Positions 42,701-54,451 of a stretch of DNA of 64,000 nucleotides are shown here, piece by piece. The translations under genes were made by a program, and so were the position numbers. Under the pieces are notes generated by a model that was given only the letters and a program-made list of their open reading frames with translations, searched no databases and was not told the DNA's origin. Position 1 is the stretch's first letter, and every line of letters starts with the position of its first letter. Source of the DNA: Eutreptiella sp. 'Long Island Sound 2002' (Eukaryota; Euglenozoa; Euglenophyceae; Eutreptiales; Eutreptiaceae); contig CAXIWF010000803.1 in NCBI GenBank assembly GCA_964036045.1, positions 1 through 64,000 of the forward strand, written 5' to 3'.

Positions 42701-43588
42701 AGCCATCCACCACTTCCAGCAGTTTCTTTGCACTGCTGCTGAGCACTTCCGGCACGGGCACGCGCAAGGTCTTGTATGTATCCTTGACTGGGTCGTACAG
42801 CATGCGCTGAATGCTTGCCATCACGTGCTTGCTGTTGCCCTTGAGCCGTAGGTTGAAGTTCAGCACGCTTCGTAATGAGAGGAACTGCAGCACGCTGACA
42901 GTGTTGCCGCCGCCGGAAATGATCTCGAAGTAGAGTGCAATGGCCTCTGGCGGGATATCGGGGTCTAGCTGCGTCAGGCATTCCCGCCAGACCAGAGAAG
43001 AGATGGTTCCATTCTTCTCCACATCCAATGCGGTGAATGCCTTGGTTAATCCCTGCATTTGCTTCAACCGCTCCTTCTTGAGCTGCTTCTTGACAAAGGA
43101 CTTGTACGTTTCATAGGTCTCGCCTATGATCAGAGACAGCAGGAACTGCTGCCCCACGTAAATGACGGGAAAGAAGAACATGAGGTAGTACATATTCATA
43201 CGCATATGCTCCGGCATCACCCGGTCAAAGTTATCGTTTGTGAAGATGAGGAACAGCCAGTTGTACGACGCATAGGAGGAGGTGCTGTATTCGGGTATGT
43301 GCTGGTCGAACAGCATGGTGGAGGCGGCCATGACCAGCACCACGAAGAACAGCAGCGGAATGAGAGAGTGAGACATGCCAGGCACCATCTTCTTCAGTAT
43401 CTCGAAGAAGCGCCGGCCATTACGCGCGCGCAGAATGCCCACCACAGGGCGAAGCGGGTTGGAGTATGTGGTGCAGCCACAGACCAGTAAGTCAAGTGCC
43501 ATCAGCACGGTCGTAATCACGTAGAGTTGTTGCCAATTGTGGCCCCAGTACTCCTGCAATGCAATACACATCACACATAATATTATGA

Positions 43589-43639
<51 letters not shown>

Positions 43640-44592
43640 TAAGCAGGGGTAAACAAGGCACACTTCCTTTATGTAGATTATTGAAGGCATAAAGGTTTAG
43701 CAGCTAAGCCTTTTAGGATACTGGGATAGCGCTGTAGTACGGAATAGATGGGGTACATTATGAGCCATGCAGTAGTAAGCATGGTGGCGATGAGTGACGA
43801 TTATCATAACATCATCATTGCCAACGTGATATTTCATCGCTACTATCATAACATCATCATTGCCACCGTGATATTTCATCGCTAATATCATAACATCATC
43901 TTTGCAACCGTGATATTTCATCGCTAATATCATAAAATCATCATTGATAGGTATGGTAAGATACCTTCATACCACTGACTTACCTTTAGCCCCTCGTAGC
44001 TCATTTTCAATGCGATATCAAAGGAGTATATGAGAATTACTGCCAGCTGCAGTAAGTAATAGAAGGTCGAAGCGGAGCACGAGTTCTCTGGCTCAAAGAA
44101 TATACTAAATGTGTGAAATGCACAAGCATAAATAACCAACTTGAGCAGCAATGAGCTAGTTTGGATACTGAAAATTGTATATATCCACCAGCTTTTTTTG
44201 CTATTGCTTGCTAAACCATTTTTCAGCCTTCCTTGGAATGCATCAAGGATGCAAAGTTTGGCGTACTTGGCATCCTTCACGATCCGCTCCCGCTTCTGCT
44301 TAGCTATATCACGGATAGCCTTCTTAAGGACTTTCCATATCTGTGCTCGGCGCTCCGGAGAAACTAAGTTACCGCCATCTTCATAGTCGCAGTCTCCATC
44401 GAAAGATTCCGCGCTATTAAGCCCGGCACCCATGTCAGAAGTCATGTCTGTCTCAGGTATTGCATCATCTTTCGTCTCAAATTGCTTGAAACCTACCGAT
44501 ACAAGTGCAGATTTTGCTAAGGAATCAGCCCGAGCGAAAAACGAGGGCGTAGAAGGCTTTAGGCCAGGACTTTTTTGCGGTTCAGTATCCAT
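39702..44592 (-). CDS. Two-pore-type cation channel with C-terminal cyclic-nucleotide-binding domain
   Basis: Exons 44592-43984 and 43553-39702 join in phase (YEGLK-EYWGHNW) to 1486 aa. The first six-helix domain ends in a TPC-like pore (LIFTNDNFDRVMPEH) and the long S6 LLSLIIGETYETY. An EF-hand-like linker follows (TALDVEKNGTISSLVW). The second channel domain has an Arg-bearing S4 (FRKVILLFRALRCCRL) and pore helix VQQLSLGVDFLDSMEEA. After it lies a cyclic-nucleotide-binding fold (SGEVIFSEGESATVIYLLLDGSV, about 41,550-41,625). The last about 450 residues are Ser/Ala/Glu-rich and disordered. TPC channels conduct Ca2+ or Na+ in endo-lysosomal or vacuolar membranes; attachment of a CNB domain is unusual. 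It is divergent from the IQ-motif gene. Confidence 0.8.
43586..43950. repeat. Intronic GA microsatellite and 36-bp tandem repeat
   Basis: Within the channel intron (43554-43983) there is a (GA)n run at about 43590-43635 and about four units of a 36-39-bp repeat (cgtgatatttcatcgcta) at about 43800-43945. Confidence 0.8.
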
Positions 44593-45391
44593 ATCGAGTG
44601 CTAGCGCTCTGCTTGCCGAGAAATATTAACCTCAGGGTTAATATCAAGTACAAGATAAAATGCTGCCGATCGCCGTAATTTATCCGGCAACAATAACATT
44701 GAATACAACAAGTATTCCATGCACTCCCAGTACTGGAGTAGGGCTGGTGTGGGGTAACAACAGAGTAAATTGATATTGGAAAAAATTACCTGTGCACGAT
44801 TCCAGCAGGGATACGATGTTGGAAGAAGGGTCCCTGCTGCTGTGGAATTTTCGGAGCTCAAAATAAGATTTTCTGATTTAATATTTATTTATTAAAAGTT
44901 GAATTTCAATATTTAAACCCTAATTAGTCCTTCATTTTATAAATATGTCTACATGTTAACTTTTCACAAAATGATAAATCGGGTTATTTATGAGCTCTAG
45001 TCCCAAGGTCCCCGCGCACGCCGTTTCATGCGTCCGACCGATACTGGGAAACTGTGGTAAAAATTTATCAACTTTCAATGATATATCTGCTCAGTGATAG
45101 AATGTACTGCAAGTAACGTTTTTCAAAGAACAATAGAACCCATGTTGTATTTTATGTATTGCTTTTCGGTTAGAGTTATGTATATATGCATGCAGGAGCC
45201 AAAGGTTGCTGTAGTTGTTTTGTAGCGGGAGCAGGATTATTACCTTCCCGGGTATTAAATTATTATCTTAATAATAGTTGGACTATAATCCAGACAGCTT
45301 ACCAGCACCCTCACGCATGTATCGAGTTTGATCAGCAGTCATAAAGCTTGTGTAAAATGTTTGCATAAAAGCTCGAAAAAATACTCACCTA
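44593..45391. promoter_or_regulatory. Divergent spacer between channel and IQ-motif genes
   Basis: About 800 bp, very AT-rich around 44870-44960. Promoter function is inferred from head-to-head position only. Confidence 0.4.
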
Positions 45392-48300
45392 ATGGAAAAA
45401 AATAAAAGTGGGAAATCCTCCAAAAAGGACAGTAAAAGCAAATCGCCATCCTCAAAGAAGTCGAAGAGCGACAAGGATGGTGCGAAAATCATCAAGTCGA
45501 ATTCGAGTAGCACGAAAAAATCCGACAAAGTATCTGCTAAAAGTTCAAGCAAAGGGTCAAGCATAGGAATTTCTTCGAAAAAGGGCCGAAAAGCTACGAG
45601 CAGCACAGACCTTGATGAAACCGATTCGAAGGCAGTCAACGACCAAGAGTCCCTCGAGGATGCACCACCTCTACCTCTTAAGTTATTGTTGGGAAAATAC
45701 TTCTGCTGCTTCTGTTTTTTGTCGAACAATCGTCGGCGGAGACGGAAGAAACCTCCAACTCCCCCCGTGGAGGCGCTTCCCGAGACAACCCCCGCTCCCG
45801 ACAAACCATCAAAGAAAGTTATCCGCGAAAAGGCTGCATTGAAGATGCAGTCTGTGGCTCGTGGCTTTCTGGGCCGTCTGGAAGCAGAGTGGCAGTGGCT
45901 GGAAGTATTGGCGGAAGCCAACGAGCATTGGTTGGACGTGCATCGGCAGCGAGAGCTCGCACGCCTCCGGAAGCAGCAGCGTATCGCCGCCCGTAAAGCA
46001 GTAAGTTCCGTGACTATATCTTATAACGCCCCATTTACATGGCATCGCAGTCTAGTGGAACTACTAGCCAGTACATGATAATGCGCTTTGCTATTTGAGG
46101 GGCGTGTTATGAGGAGCGGATAATATATACCAAAAGCTGGTATAATTCCTTCTTCTTGTGTACTAACTCCTGTACTGCATGCTTGACCACACCGACTGTG
46201 GCATGTATTTTTGTGCACAATGTGTGGTATGCTGCGTAGTTCGTCTTGAGCTATGTAGAAGATGGGCTGGAGATGGGGATGGCGATGGTGTCGCACGCCT
46301 CTGAAGCCAGCACCGTCATTCAAAAGTAAGAGAGAGATTGTTACGAAGGGAGGGGGGGGAGCACCCGGACTAGAGTGTAGTCAGGGCTTTATATAGTAGT
46401 CTTCATAGGTGTATGATTCATACTAATCTGAAGTAGTGCCTACCTATCTAATTCACTTCCATCCCAAAACTTCTTTTATTATAATGTAGGATTTGGAGAG
46501 GCTACACGGTTCGTCGGGACTTCGTGTGGCCGGAGCCTCCGGTGAAGGTGACTCGTCGGCCGTTGCCGCGTTCGATAAAAAGCCGTTTCAGCTTGGACAC
46601 TCTACGCCGGGCCTGGACGCGGCGCAACTTCAACCCTGAGCACCTGTCCAAGAAGTGGCTGCACTCCACGGACTTCGGGCAGCCGCAGTACGATATGTGG
46701 CAGCACACGGACAAGCCGCCCTCTGGGGCCAAGTTTGGGCTCGTCACGCGGAAGGTAAGCTGAATCACACCACCTGAAGAGGGGGGGGAGGGGGGGAGAG
46801 GTAGAGGGTCCGCGATTTGCACTTAGCAGAACCTCTATTATTGGTTACTTTCCGTTTGCATACCAACATACCTTCCTCCGTTCATACCTACCTACCTACC
46901 TACATACATACATTCCTTTATTCCTACATATTTACTTGCTTACTTGCTTACTTACCTGCCTGCCTACCTACCTGCCTATCTACCTGCCTACCTACCCACC
47001 CACCTACCTACCTACCTGCCTACCTATCTACCTATCTACCTACCTATCTACCTGCCTACCTACCCACCCACCTACCTACCTGTCTACCTGCCTACCTACC
47101 TACCTACCTGCCTATCTAACCTTAAATGCGGTGTGATGTAGACGCGAATGATTCCCAAATCTGACCGCGGGCTGGAGGTGTTGCTGGGCGACCGCCACGC
47201 ATGGGTGGCTGTGCCTGAAGGTCTGGAGACGTGGTCGCACGCACGCGCGCGCAGCAGGGCCCATGTTCCCGATTTCATCCGGAACTTCAAGGAGCGCTCT
47301 CCGTACGGACGCCGCGTCTGGTGGAATCCTGAAGAGCTGCGCGTTCTACGAGATGCCGCTCGCAACGCCGTGCCACTACCTGAAGAGGGAGTGCAACGGG
47401 ACGAGAGGCTGATAGATAAATCAGAGAGTGGACGTCCATCTGCAGAGAACGGGACTGCGACGGCAAGTGTGCAACATGGTCCGAGCAGCAGCAGTGGCAC
47501 AACATCTGGAGCAGATGCATTTAATAAAACGGAGTTGGAAGCGAAGGGTGCTTCAACAGCCAGATTGACTGAAGACGGGGTTATCAGTAACGAGCAGAAG
47601 TGGGCTGACAGCGCAGATCTGCTGGATGTGGGCAGCGATGGCAGGAACGGAGCTGAGCAGCAAACGTTCATCCAGTCTCAGACTCAGACTCAGACTCAGA
47701 CGCAATCATATATACGGCGGCCAAGTATCAAGGCTGGTGCTGGTACTGGTACTGGTCGGCTGAAGCAGCGGGAAGTGCTGGAGATCCTATCGCGTTGTGG
47801 TTTCGACCCGCAACGAGACGACGCCGTGGACCGAGAGGGCCTGCCACGCATCGGCACTATATCCTACGATCCTCAACGCGGCCGGCAAATCGTGCACAAG
47901 GGTGGCAACCGCTGGGTAGGAACCAAAGATCCGTCCTTCGAAGTGCGCTACGCCACGGCGAACAAGCCTGACGATGACGAGCCGTCGCTGCTGGCTGCAG
48001 TGCAGGGACAGGCTGTGGCCCAGGCCATGCAGCAGAACGCATTCTCCGCCGCGCTGCACAGCTACACAGATCTGGATCTGTTGCAGGTGCGGCCTGCCGT
48101 AACGGAGCTGCGGTCAGGGCAGCTCACCGTACGCAACCGGTGCTGCTGCAGATGCTCCACCGCCACCGCAGCAGGTTCCAGCAGAGTCAGATGCACAACC
48201 ACCTGGCCGGCCCCAGCAGTGTGTGGTCTGCCGATCCATCGGAGCATGGGGGTTTTGGGGAATCGGCGAGGCTGACCAGAGGAGACACCGCAAGTATAGC

Positions 48301-51300
48301 ATCGGACTTCAAGCACCATATAGCCTCTCAGCGTGCTGCTGAGGGTAGGGGTGGTGGTGGAGCTGACGATGCTTCTGTTGCATCATCTGCACATAGTGTG
48401 GGCAGTCGCTTCCACGCCACGTTCCTCTCCGGTTCAGTTGACTCTGCCGATGCAGCCGCCGCTGGGGTGGTGGTTGGGAGCTCTCTGAAGCGAGCTGTAA
48501 CCTTCACTGCGGACGGCACTCCCATTCGAGGCGCGCGCAAGCCAGTGTCTGCAAAGGGCATGCATCTCACCCTGCAACAACGCCAACAACTACAACAGCA
48601 ACAGCAGCAGCAGACATCATCACCCTCATTGCAGCAGACAGTGAATCCAGGGGCAGGGTCTGCATCAAATCCGTCTTCACCCAAGAAAGTTATAATTGGT
48701 GCTGGAGTTGAACCTGCGGGGATACAGCGGCAGAGCTCTCGCTCTCACTCTTGGCAAGATTCGAAATGGGGCCAGCTGAAGAAGGGAGTTGAACAGGTAG
48801 CCTCCGCTGCGGCTTCTAATCCACGATTGGGTCGCAAGGTGGTCAGCGCCGCCACTGCCTCCTCAGGAGGTGGGGTTGCGGGTGTAGGAGGCTCAGGCAG
48901 TGGAATGGGACTGGCGGGGCTAGGGTCTACGTGTCAGCAGCATCCACCTCATTCCACTCGTTGCGCCAAGCCAGTATCGGAGATGACAGCGTCGGTCTTG
49001 TTCGCAACCGAAGAAGTAGGAGCACGTATGCGGAGCTGGGGGTGGCTGGAGAGAGCTCCGCTGCAAGCATGGGTGATGACAGTGCTGACGAAGATTCTCT
49101 ACTGCTAGGAGAGGGCCGTGAGGGAGGAGGTGTGGGTGTGGTCGGGGTGGAAGGTGGCGATGATAATAGTGAGGATAGTGACGAGGAGATGTGGCGATCC
49201 CGCCGCCTGTACCAAGCCAAGGCGCCACCTATGCCTAAGGTGGTGGTCTGGCCGCGCTCGCCACGGCAGCACTACAAGCTGCGGTACGGCTGGCTGCCCC
49301 AGCACATGGTGCACAACGCAGTCAACAACGTCTACTACGATCTGACGATGCAGGACTTCCGCGCGGAGGCCGAGGAGCGCAGACTTGCAGTGTCGGACTT
49401 CAAAGCCGAGGTGCGGCGAGCCAAGCCGAGGAGAGTGCTGCGGGAGAGGATGAGCACCATGCTGACGTTGGTGCCTGAGGGGGGCGAGGACGTGGTGTTC
49501 GGCACGCGGGTAGGTACCCATGACTACGATGCTGAGGGTAATGACGAAACCGCCGCTGGCCTAGGCGGGGAGTATAGTGGGGGTGTTGGTCGGGGTGGGC
49601 AGGATGGGCATGGTGAATATAAGTCCGGGCGCTATCTGGAAGGAGATGATAACACGCTGGACGACCTGAGCACGCTCGCCAGCAGTGTCTCCTTCACCCC
49701 ACAGCCGTCCGCAGTCCTCGAGCCTGGTATTCCTGGAGTTCCTGCTGTTCCTGGTGGTGCACCTCACTTCCTTGCGGGGAAAAGGGGCCCCTCTAAGGTT
49801 GCGGGGAAGTACTTCTACCCTGACCAGCGAGGCGGCAGCGACAGAACTGGCTTGCATGGACAGCATGCCCATCGACAGCATCAGCAGCGGCAGGCTGGTG
49901 GTGGCGCTGTTGGGGTAGGGGGTAGTGGGAGTAGTGGGCATGTACCGGCAGAGAGCTCAATCTCCTCAGGAGGCAAGTATTACTCTCATTTTATCGGTGG
50001 GCAAGAGGAGCCGATTGATATGGGACAGGCAATAGAAGTGGAGGAGGAGCCGTCCAGAGCCGGAGGCAGTGTCGCTGTTCCTTCTCTGTCCTCTCGAACA
50101 AATTCTGGCATCAATTCACCAGCAAGGAAACATGGGAATAGGAACCAGAGGCAAATATCTTTTCAGGATGCGGATATTGAGTATGCTACTGATAGTAATG
50201 CCTCTTCACCATCGAGGCTGCAGCAGTCAGGCAAACGGAAGCAACATGAACAACAACAACAAGGCTCAACGAGAGAAGAGTGGAGTCCACTCCGAGGGCC
50301 TAAAACAAGCTCATTCTTCAATGCAGCTCGCACCCCACCAAGTGGCTCTAAACAGCAGGTGCTGCTGCGTGGCGCTGCGGCTGGTGGCAGTAGTCTTTCC
50401 ATCAGCACGGGCAGTAGTGGTGATGCGGATCGGGTGAGCAACGACCACGACACCCATGATGATGATGTTGGTGGGGGTAATGATGGTAATGTCGTGAAGT
50501 ACTCAATGATGCGCTCTGCATCGTACCGGGACCTCTCCCACTCCGGCTTACCCAGCCCTGCGACCAGGTCTAACGATGGAGCTGGAACTGCTGTTGCTGC
50601 TGGATCGTCGCCGTCAGCTGCAGCACTTCGTCGGAACGACAGTAGTCGTTTCCAGCCACCTTTCGCCACGGCAAGCGGGCTACAGGAGCTGGTGCGCAGT
50701 CGCAGTGGCAAGCAGCTGGTGGGGAATCACTACCTCAGCCCCGCCCAGCGAATGGGCAAGAAAGATGCAGGCGACTGTGGCAGCCCTGGAGATGGAGGCG
50801 GGGGCAGTGCTGCAGGCAGTGAGAGCGCGGCTAGCTCAGCTCGAGGTCAGGGCCAGGGCCAGGGAGCCTTTTCCTTAAGTATACAATCCTCCTCCCCGCG
50901 CATGGCCCTGACTGGCACCTCTGCTACTTCTAATGCGAATGCGAATGCTGCAGAAACGAAAGGCACCAGCCGCGCTTCAACACCGCCCAAGGGCTGGGGC
51001 CAGCAGCTCAACCGCGCCGGCACTGCTTGCACCACTGGCACGGCTAGCAGTACGAGTGGGCGTGGCACGACTCCCCCCGCTGAGGTGGGCACTCTCGGGA
51101 CCCTTTACTCGCCTGCCACTGGCACTATAACTCGTGCACACTCGCACATTTCCGCCGAAGATGCCTCTGCCGAGGCACTCGGGGCGGCACTGTTCGGCTC
51201 CCCTTCCGCGTTGTCCAGGCAGCACTCTTATTGCTCTATCGGTGGCGGCGGTGGCGGTGACGCGGCAGGGTTCAAAGGTGGTCCGAGTAGAACGCTGCTC

Positions 51301-51561
51301 CAGCACCAGCGATCTTCCTCAAATCTACTTCCACGCCAGAACAGCCATGATGATGGCGGTGACGCTGCTGATAGTGCTCGTGTTCAGCGTAAAGGCGCAA
51401 CTTTCAGTCCGATTCGCCGGCCGGGCAGTGCTGAAGCTGCTGCCAGTGCTGCTAGGGTAGAGACCTCTCCAGCTCCGAAGCACCAACCTCGATTCAAATT
51501 CAAGCCTTCCGTCTTCAAAAGAGCGAAATCTGAATCGATTCATCCGTACAACTGGGCGTGA
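45392..51561 (+). CDS. Very long IQ-motif, low-complexity protein
   Basis: Exons inferred: 45392-46000, 46490-46754, 47142-48086, 48152-48838, 48901-51561, in all about 1720 aa. The N-terminus is Lys/Ser-rich, followed by two IQ-type calmodulin-binding motifs (ALKMQSVARGFLGRLE and IWRGYTVRRDF). Conserved-looking blocks follow (HLSKKWLHSTDFGQPQYDMW; HYKLRYGWLPQHMVHNAVNN). The rest is Ser/Gly/Gln-rich. Introns of 65 and 62 bp near 48.1 and 48.85 kb reconcile the three forward frames. The first junction (46000 to 46490) is out of phase by one base, so a micro-exon of length 3n+2 or an indel is missing there. No family was recognised. Calmodulin-regulated scaffolding is a guess from the IQ motifs. 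Confidence 0.6.
46880..47120. repeat. Intronic CCTA/CCTG tetranucleotide repeat
   Basis: About 240 bp of cctacctacctgcctatcta-type repeat inside the second intron of the IQ-motif gene. Open frames here (Leu-Pro-Thr-Tyr) are repeat artefacts. Like the DDT intron repeat it is almost pure pyrimidine plus A and is nearly free of AG. Confidence 0.85.
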
Positions 51562-51979
51562 GCTGTTTGTGTCTAATATTGCCGTCATGTTATAATATTA
51601 TTGTACTATTTGTATAACTTTCTCTCTTTTTTGTAAAAGTTTGTGATCGATCAATTTTCATATTTGAAACCGGGCCTACATATTCCCCGAAAGTCATCTT
51701 TATGCTGCTGTTTATTGAGAAGTTCTTGTGATAAAAGTAGTTGTTTGGTGGAATACACCTTAACTGTTGGGGGAGCATGAGCATGATTGGGAGTAATCGG
51801 GGGTGTACAGTATGAATGTGGTTGCAGAGCAATCATACAATTAATGATAAAATATTGTCTGCCAGTAAGACTGATCGATAGTATAGATGACGGACCCTAT
51901 GCAATGAATCGTTGAGTGATACATATGTATAAAATCTGCAGTGGTGCAGTCTGTTAGCATAGTGGTATGGGGTGTAGTT
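51562..51979. other. Convergent spacer
   Basis: AT-rich 3' flanks of the IQ-motif and first light-harvesting genes; nothing else seen. Confidence 0.4.
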
Positions 51980-52591
51980 CTACTGGTTGAAGGGCACAGG
52001 TGCACCAAGGAGTGCATTCAAAACATATGGGTCATTATTGATTTTCTCATGCACCATTAAGCCAAGGATGCCCATCTGCGCGGCACGGCCGTTGTTCAAC
52101 TCTATTGCCATCTTCTTACGGATGGTGGCATCGTCCCACTTGCTTGCCTTCAGCTGCGCCTGTTCGATATCTTTTTGACGTGATTCAAACCCCACCTCAA
52201 TTAGACCAATAAATCCAATTAACTGAAAGATTCCTGCAACAGGGATAGTCTCGAATGCAGCAAGGCCAGTCTTCATGTCTGCAAAGGGCACGCCATAAGC
52301 GATATCCCCCGGTAATCGCACTCCTGCGGTGGTGACGATGTGTCCCAGAATAGCGAGCATTGCGATACGGCCGTGCTTAGTTTCAACGTAGCGGAGGCGA
52401 TCGAATCGTTCTTGGTCCGCGTCTTTGAGTAGACCCAATGGGTCAAAGAATCCCAAAGGCGGTTGTGCCCCGATTTCACTCTCGAATCCCATATTTACAC
52501 GTAGGGCTGAGGTTGATCGCGCAACACGAGCAACCGGCACAAAGGCCGCAGCGCCAATGAGAGTAGCAAAAACTATCACAAGATGAAGCAT
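51980..52591 (-). CDS. Fucoxanthin-chlorophyll a/c light-harvesting protein
   Basis: 203 aa, intronless. The leader MLHLVIVFATLIGAAA-FVPVAR is a signal peptide with the ASAF-type cut followed by a short transit stretch: bipartite targeting to the secondary plastid. The mature protein starts near GFESEIGAQPPLGFFDP. The first chlorophyll-binding helix reads ETKHGRIAMLAILGH and the third ELNNGRAAQMGILGLMVHE, each with the Glu/Arg ligand pair. The middle helix is GIFQLIGFIGLIEVG. It binds chlorophylls a/c and fucoxanthin in the thylakoid. The ATG at 52589-52591 is preferred over an upstream in-frame TTG. It is a close paralogue of the divergent neighbour. Confidence 0.95.
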   Translation of the reverse strand: MLHLVIVFATLIGAAAFVPVARVARSTSALRVNMGFESEIGAQPPLGFFDPLGLLKDADQERFDRLRYVETKHGRIAMLAILGHIVTTAGVRLPGDIAYGVPFADMKTGLAAFETIPVAGIFQLIGFIGLIEVGFESRQKDIEQAQLKASKWDDATIRKKMAIELNNGRAAQMGILGLMVHEKINNDPYVLNALLGAPVPFNQ

Positions 52592-53002
52592 AATTATTAA
52601 GTAAGGAAAATACACAGCAGTATATATCCAGTAAATTCACTGCATCTACGAGTACTTGAAGTCAATCAACAATCAATCAACTACCATGCTTTAAGATATC
52701 ATAATAATTTATTATTATTCAAATATTAGATTTGTGTTCAACGTGAGTGACGTCAGAGTCAGAGCCAGCTCGCCGCCGCCCCGCCCTCCCCCCCAACCCC
52801 CAACCCCCAACCCCCAACCCCCACCGCACCCCCGTATGCAACGGCGGGACATTCAAGTTGAACTGCCGCAGCGGCTGCTGGAACAGTGGGAACGTTCCAC
52901 CACCAGAACAGTGTTGGAATTGCTTCTAAAAATCAGAAGTAATTTACCGAACTCATAGAAATTAATTTTAGTAGTTTCACGGTCAGCAAGAGCGTTTGTA
53001 GT
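52592..53002. promoter_or_regulatory. Bidirectional light-harvesting promoter with TGACGTCA and C-tract
   Basis: 411 bp between two divergent antenna genes. A perfect TGACGTCA palindrome lies at 52748-52755; it contains TGACGT, the reported binding core of aureochrome blue-light bZIP factors of ochrophytes. At about 52787-52824 there is a run of cccccaa units. Its G-rich complement could form a quadruplex. Shared light control is inferred. Confidence 0.65.
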
Positions 53003-53638
53003 ATGATGGTCACCGCCTTAGTGTTGGTATTGTTGGTGTGCTGTATGAGGTGCACCGTGGCTTTTCATACTTGTAGATCGATTTCCAGTGTATCTCGTTC
53101 GCATAAAGCTGATTCTGCTGTAAGTATGAATTTTGAGCAAGAGATTGGTGCACAGCCGCCGTTGGGGTTCTGGGACCCTCTGGGAATTTTGAATAATGCC
53201 ACTCCTGAACGATTTGAAAGGCTAAGAAATGTAGAATTAAAGCACGGCCGAATAGCCATGCTTGCCATATTGGGTCATATGATGACTGCTGCCGGTATCC
53301 GCCTGCCGGGAGAGCTCGCACATGGCTTGCCGTTCAGTTCCGTGAAGGCGGGTCTAGCTGCATTCAATAATATTCCTGCTGCGGGAACTGCTCAGATAGT
53401 TGTATTCATTGGGCTTGCAGAGATTGGTTACTTGTTTCGACGAGAAGAGATCGAGCGCGCTCAGCTTGAAGCATCGGGCTGGGATCAGGATACCATTGAC
53501 AAGAAGAAGGCAATTGAGCTGAACAACGGCAGGGCAGCTCAGATGGGCATTCTTGGTCTTATGGTGCATGAGAAGCTCAACAATGACCCTTACATTATCA
53601 ACTCTCTGCTCGGCTTCCCCGTGCCCTTCAACAATTAA
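53003..53638 (+). CDS. Fucoxanthin-chlorophyll a/c light-harvesting protein
   Basis: 211 aa, intronless. The leader is MMVTALVLVLLVCCMRCTVA-FHTC with Phe at the predicted cut, then a Ser/Arg-rich transit stretch to about residue 40. The mature part, from NFEQEIGAQPPLGFWDP, shows helix one ELKHGRIAMLAILGH and helix three ELNNGRAAQMGILGLMVHE with the chlorophyll ligand Glu/Arg pairs, and an end FPVPFNN. Mature regions of this and the minus-strand neighbour are very similar while leaders differ, so the pair is an old inverted tandem duplication. It functions in thylakoid light harvesting. Confidence 0.95.
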   Translation: MMVTALVLVLLVCCMRCTVAFHTCRSISSVSRSHKADSAVSMNFEQEIGAQPPLGFWDPLGILNNATPERFERLRNVELKHGRIAMLAILGHMMTAAGIRLPGELAHGLPFSSVKAGLAAFNNIPAAGTAQIVVFIGLAEIGYLFRREEIERAQLEASGWDQDTIDKKKAIELNNGRAAQMGILGLMVHEKLNNDPYIINSLLGFPVPFNN

Positions 53639-53641
53639 TAA

Positions 53642-54165
53642 TTACACAGCCGACTCGTTAAACGGCTTTTGGATCCATGCGAAATGGGTTCGGATAGGGC
53701 AAAAGTAAGGCAAAGTATGCCGTGATAGTTGTTGGTATCGTTCAGGATTTTGCTGTGTCATAGGCAAAACAAGGTTTACGTCGTTAGGGCGATTACTGTC
53801 GCATACGCTGAAGGTTTCTGTATCGGATACACTGTTGCTTGAATATGGATTGCCGATGCAACCGATCATGTCATGCAGCAACTCTAAAAGAGCAATAATA
53901 AATAAGTGAAGGGCAGACAAGAGCGCAGAGTATCAACCATCGTAGCAGCTGATAAGGATGAGGAGCGTAGTATCGGTTTCATGATTCAGTGTCATTATAC
54001 GGTACGTTTTGTTTGATTGGGCACCACAATTCCCGGAATTATATCCCTATCATAGTGTACTTCTGTGTCGTTTTTTATGCCGAATTCACTTGCTACCAAT
54101 ATCATAGTAAATAAACAATTTACAAGACCAGAAACTGTTATTGTATGATAGTACACGTTCGCCAT
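53642..54165 (-). CDS. Small hypothetical secreted protein
   Basis: Two exons are inferred (54165-54006 and 53883-53642) around a 122-bp GT-AG intron; the joined frame (PNQTK-QLLHDMIGCIGN) is open throughout and gives 133 aa. The N-terminus holds a hydrophobic stretch (SGLVNCLFTMILVA) that could be a signal peptide. No family recognised. The frame also extends upstream of this ATG to about 54372, so the start is uncertain. Its 3' end lies 4 bp beyond the convergent light-harvesting stop. Confidence 0.4.
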
Positions 54166-54451
54166 AACATAAAAACAATGAATCAGAATAAGCACAATTA
54201 TGATTATGATTTGGAAAAAAAAAAGCAAATGGCAACCGGTCGGTTCAGAATCTTGTTGTGACAGCCACTGTTGGCATAAAAGGTAAGTAGTACTTGTACT
54301 GCTGACATCATAAGAAGCACTATTGGAGTGAGATTCTCTACTGGCGAGCACTTTCGAATATTCCGATACCATCTGTTGTGTGCTCTTCGCAACACAATGC
54401 TATATCTATATCTATCCCTCCTTCTAAATCTTCCAGCCGCTCGCCAGCCTC

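Noticed and set aside
46817..47141. Frames of Leu-Pro-Thr-Tyr repeats
   Set aside because: They are translation of the CCTA repeat within an intron of the IQ-motif gene.
51935..52000. tRNA-like stretch (gttagcatagtggta)
   Set aside because: No TPsiC arm or closing acceptor stem can be drawn, and it overlaps the end of a light-harvesting gene.
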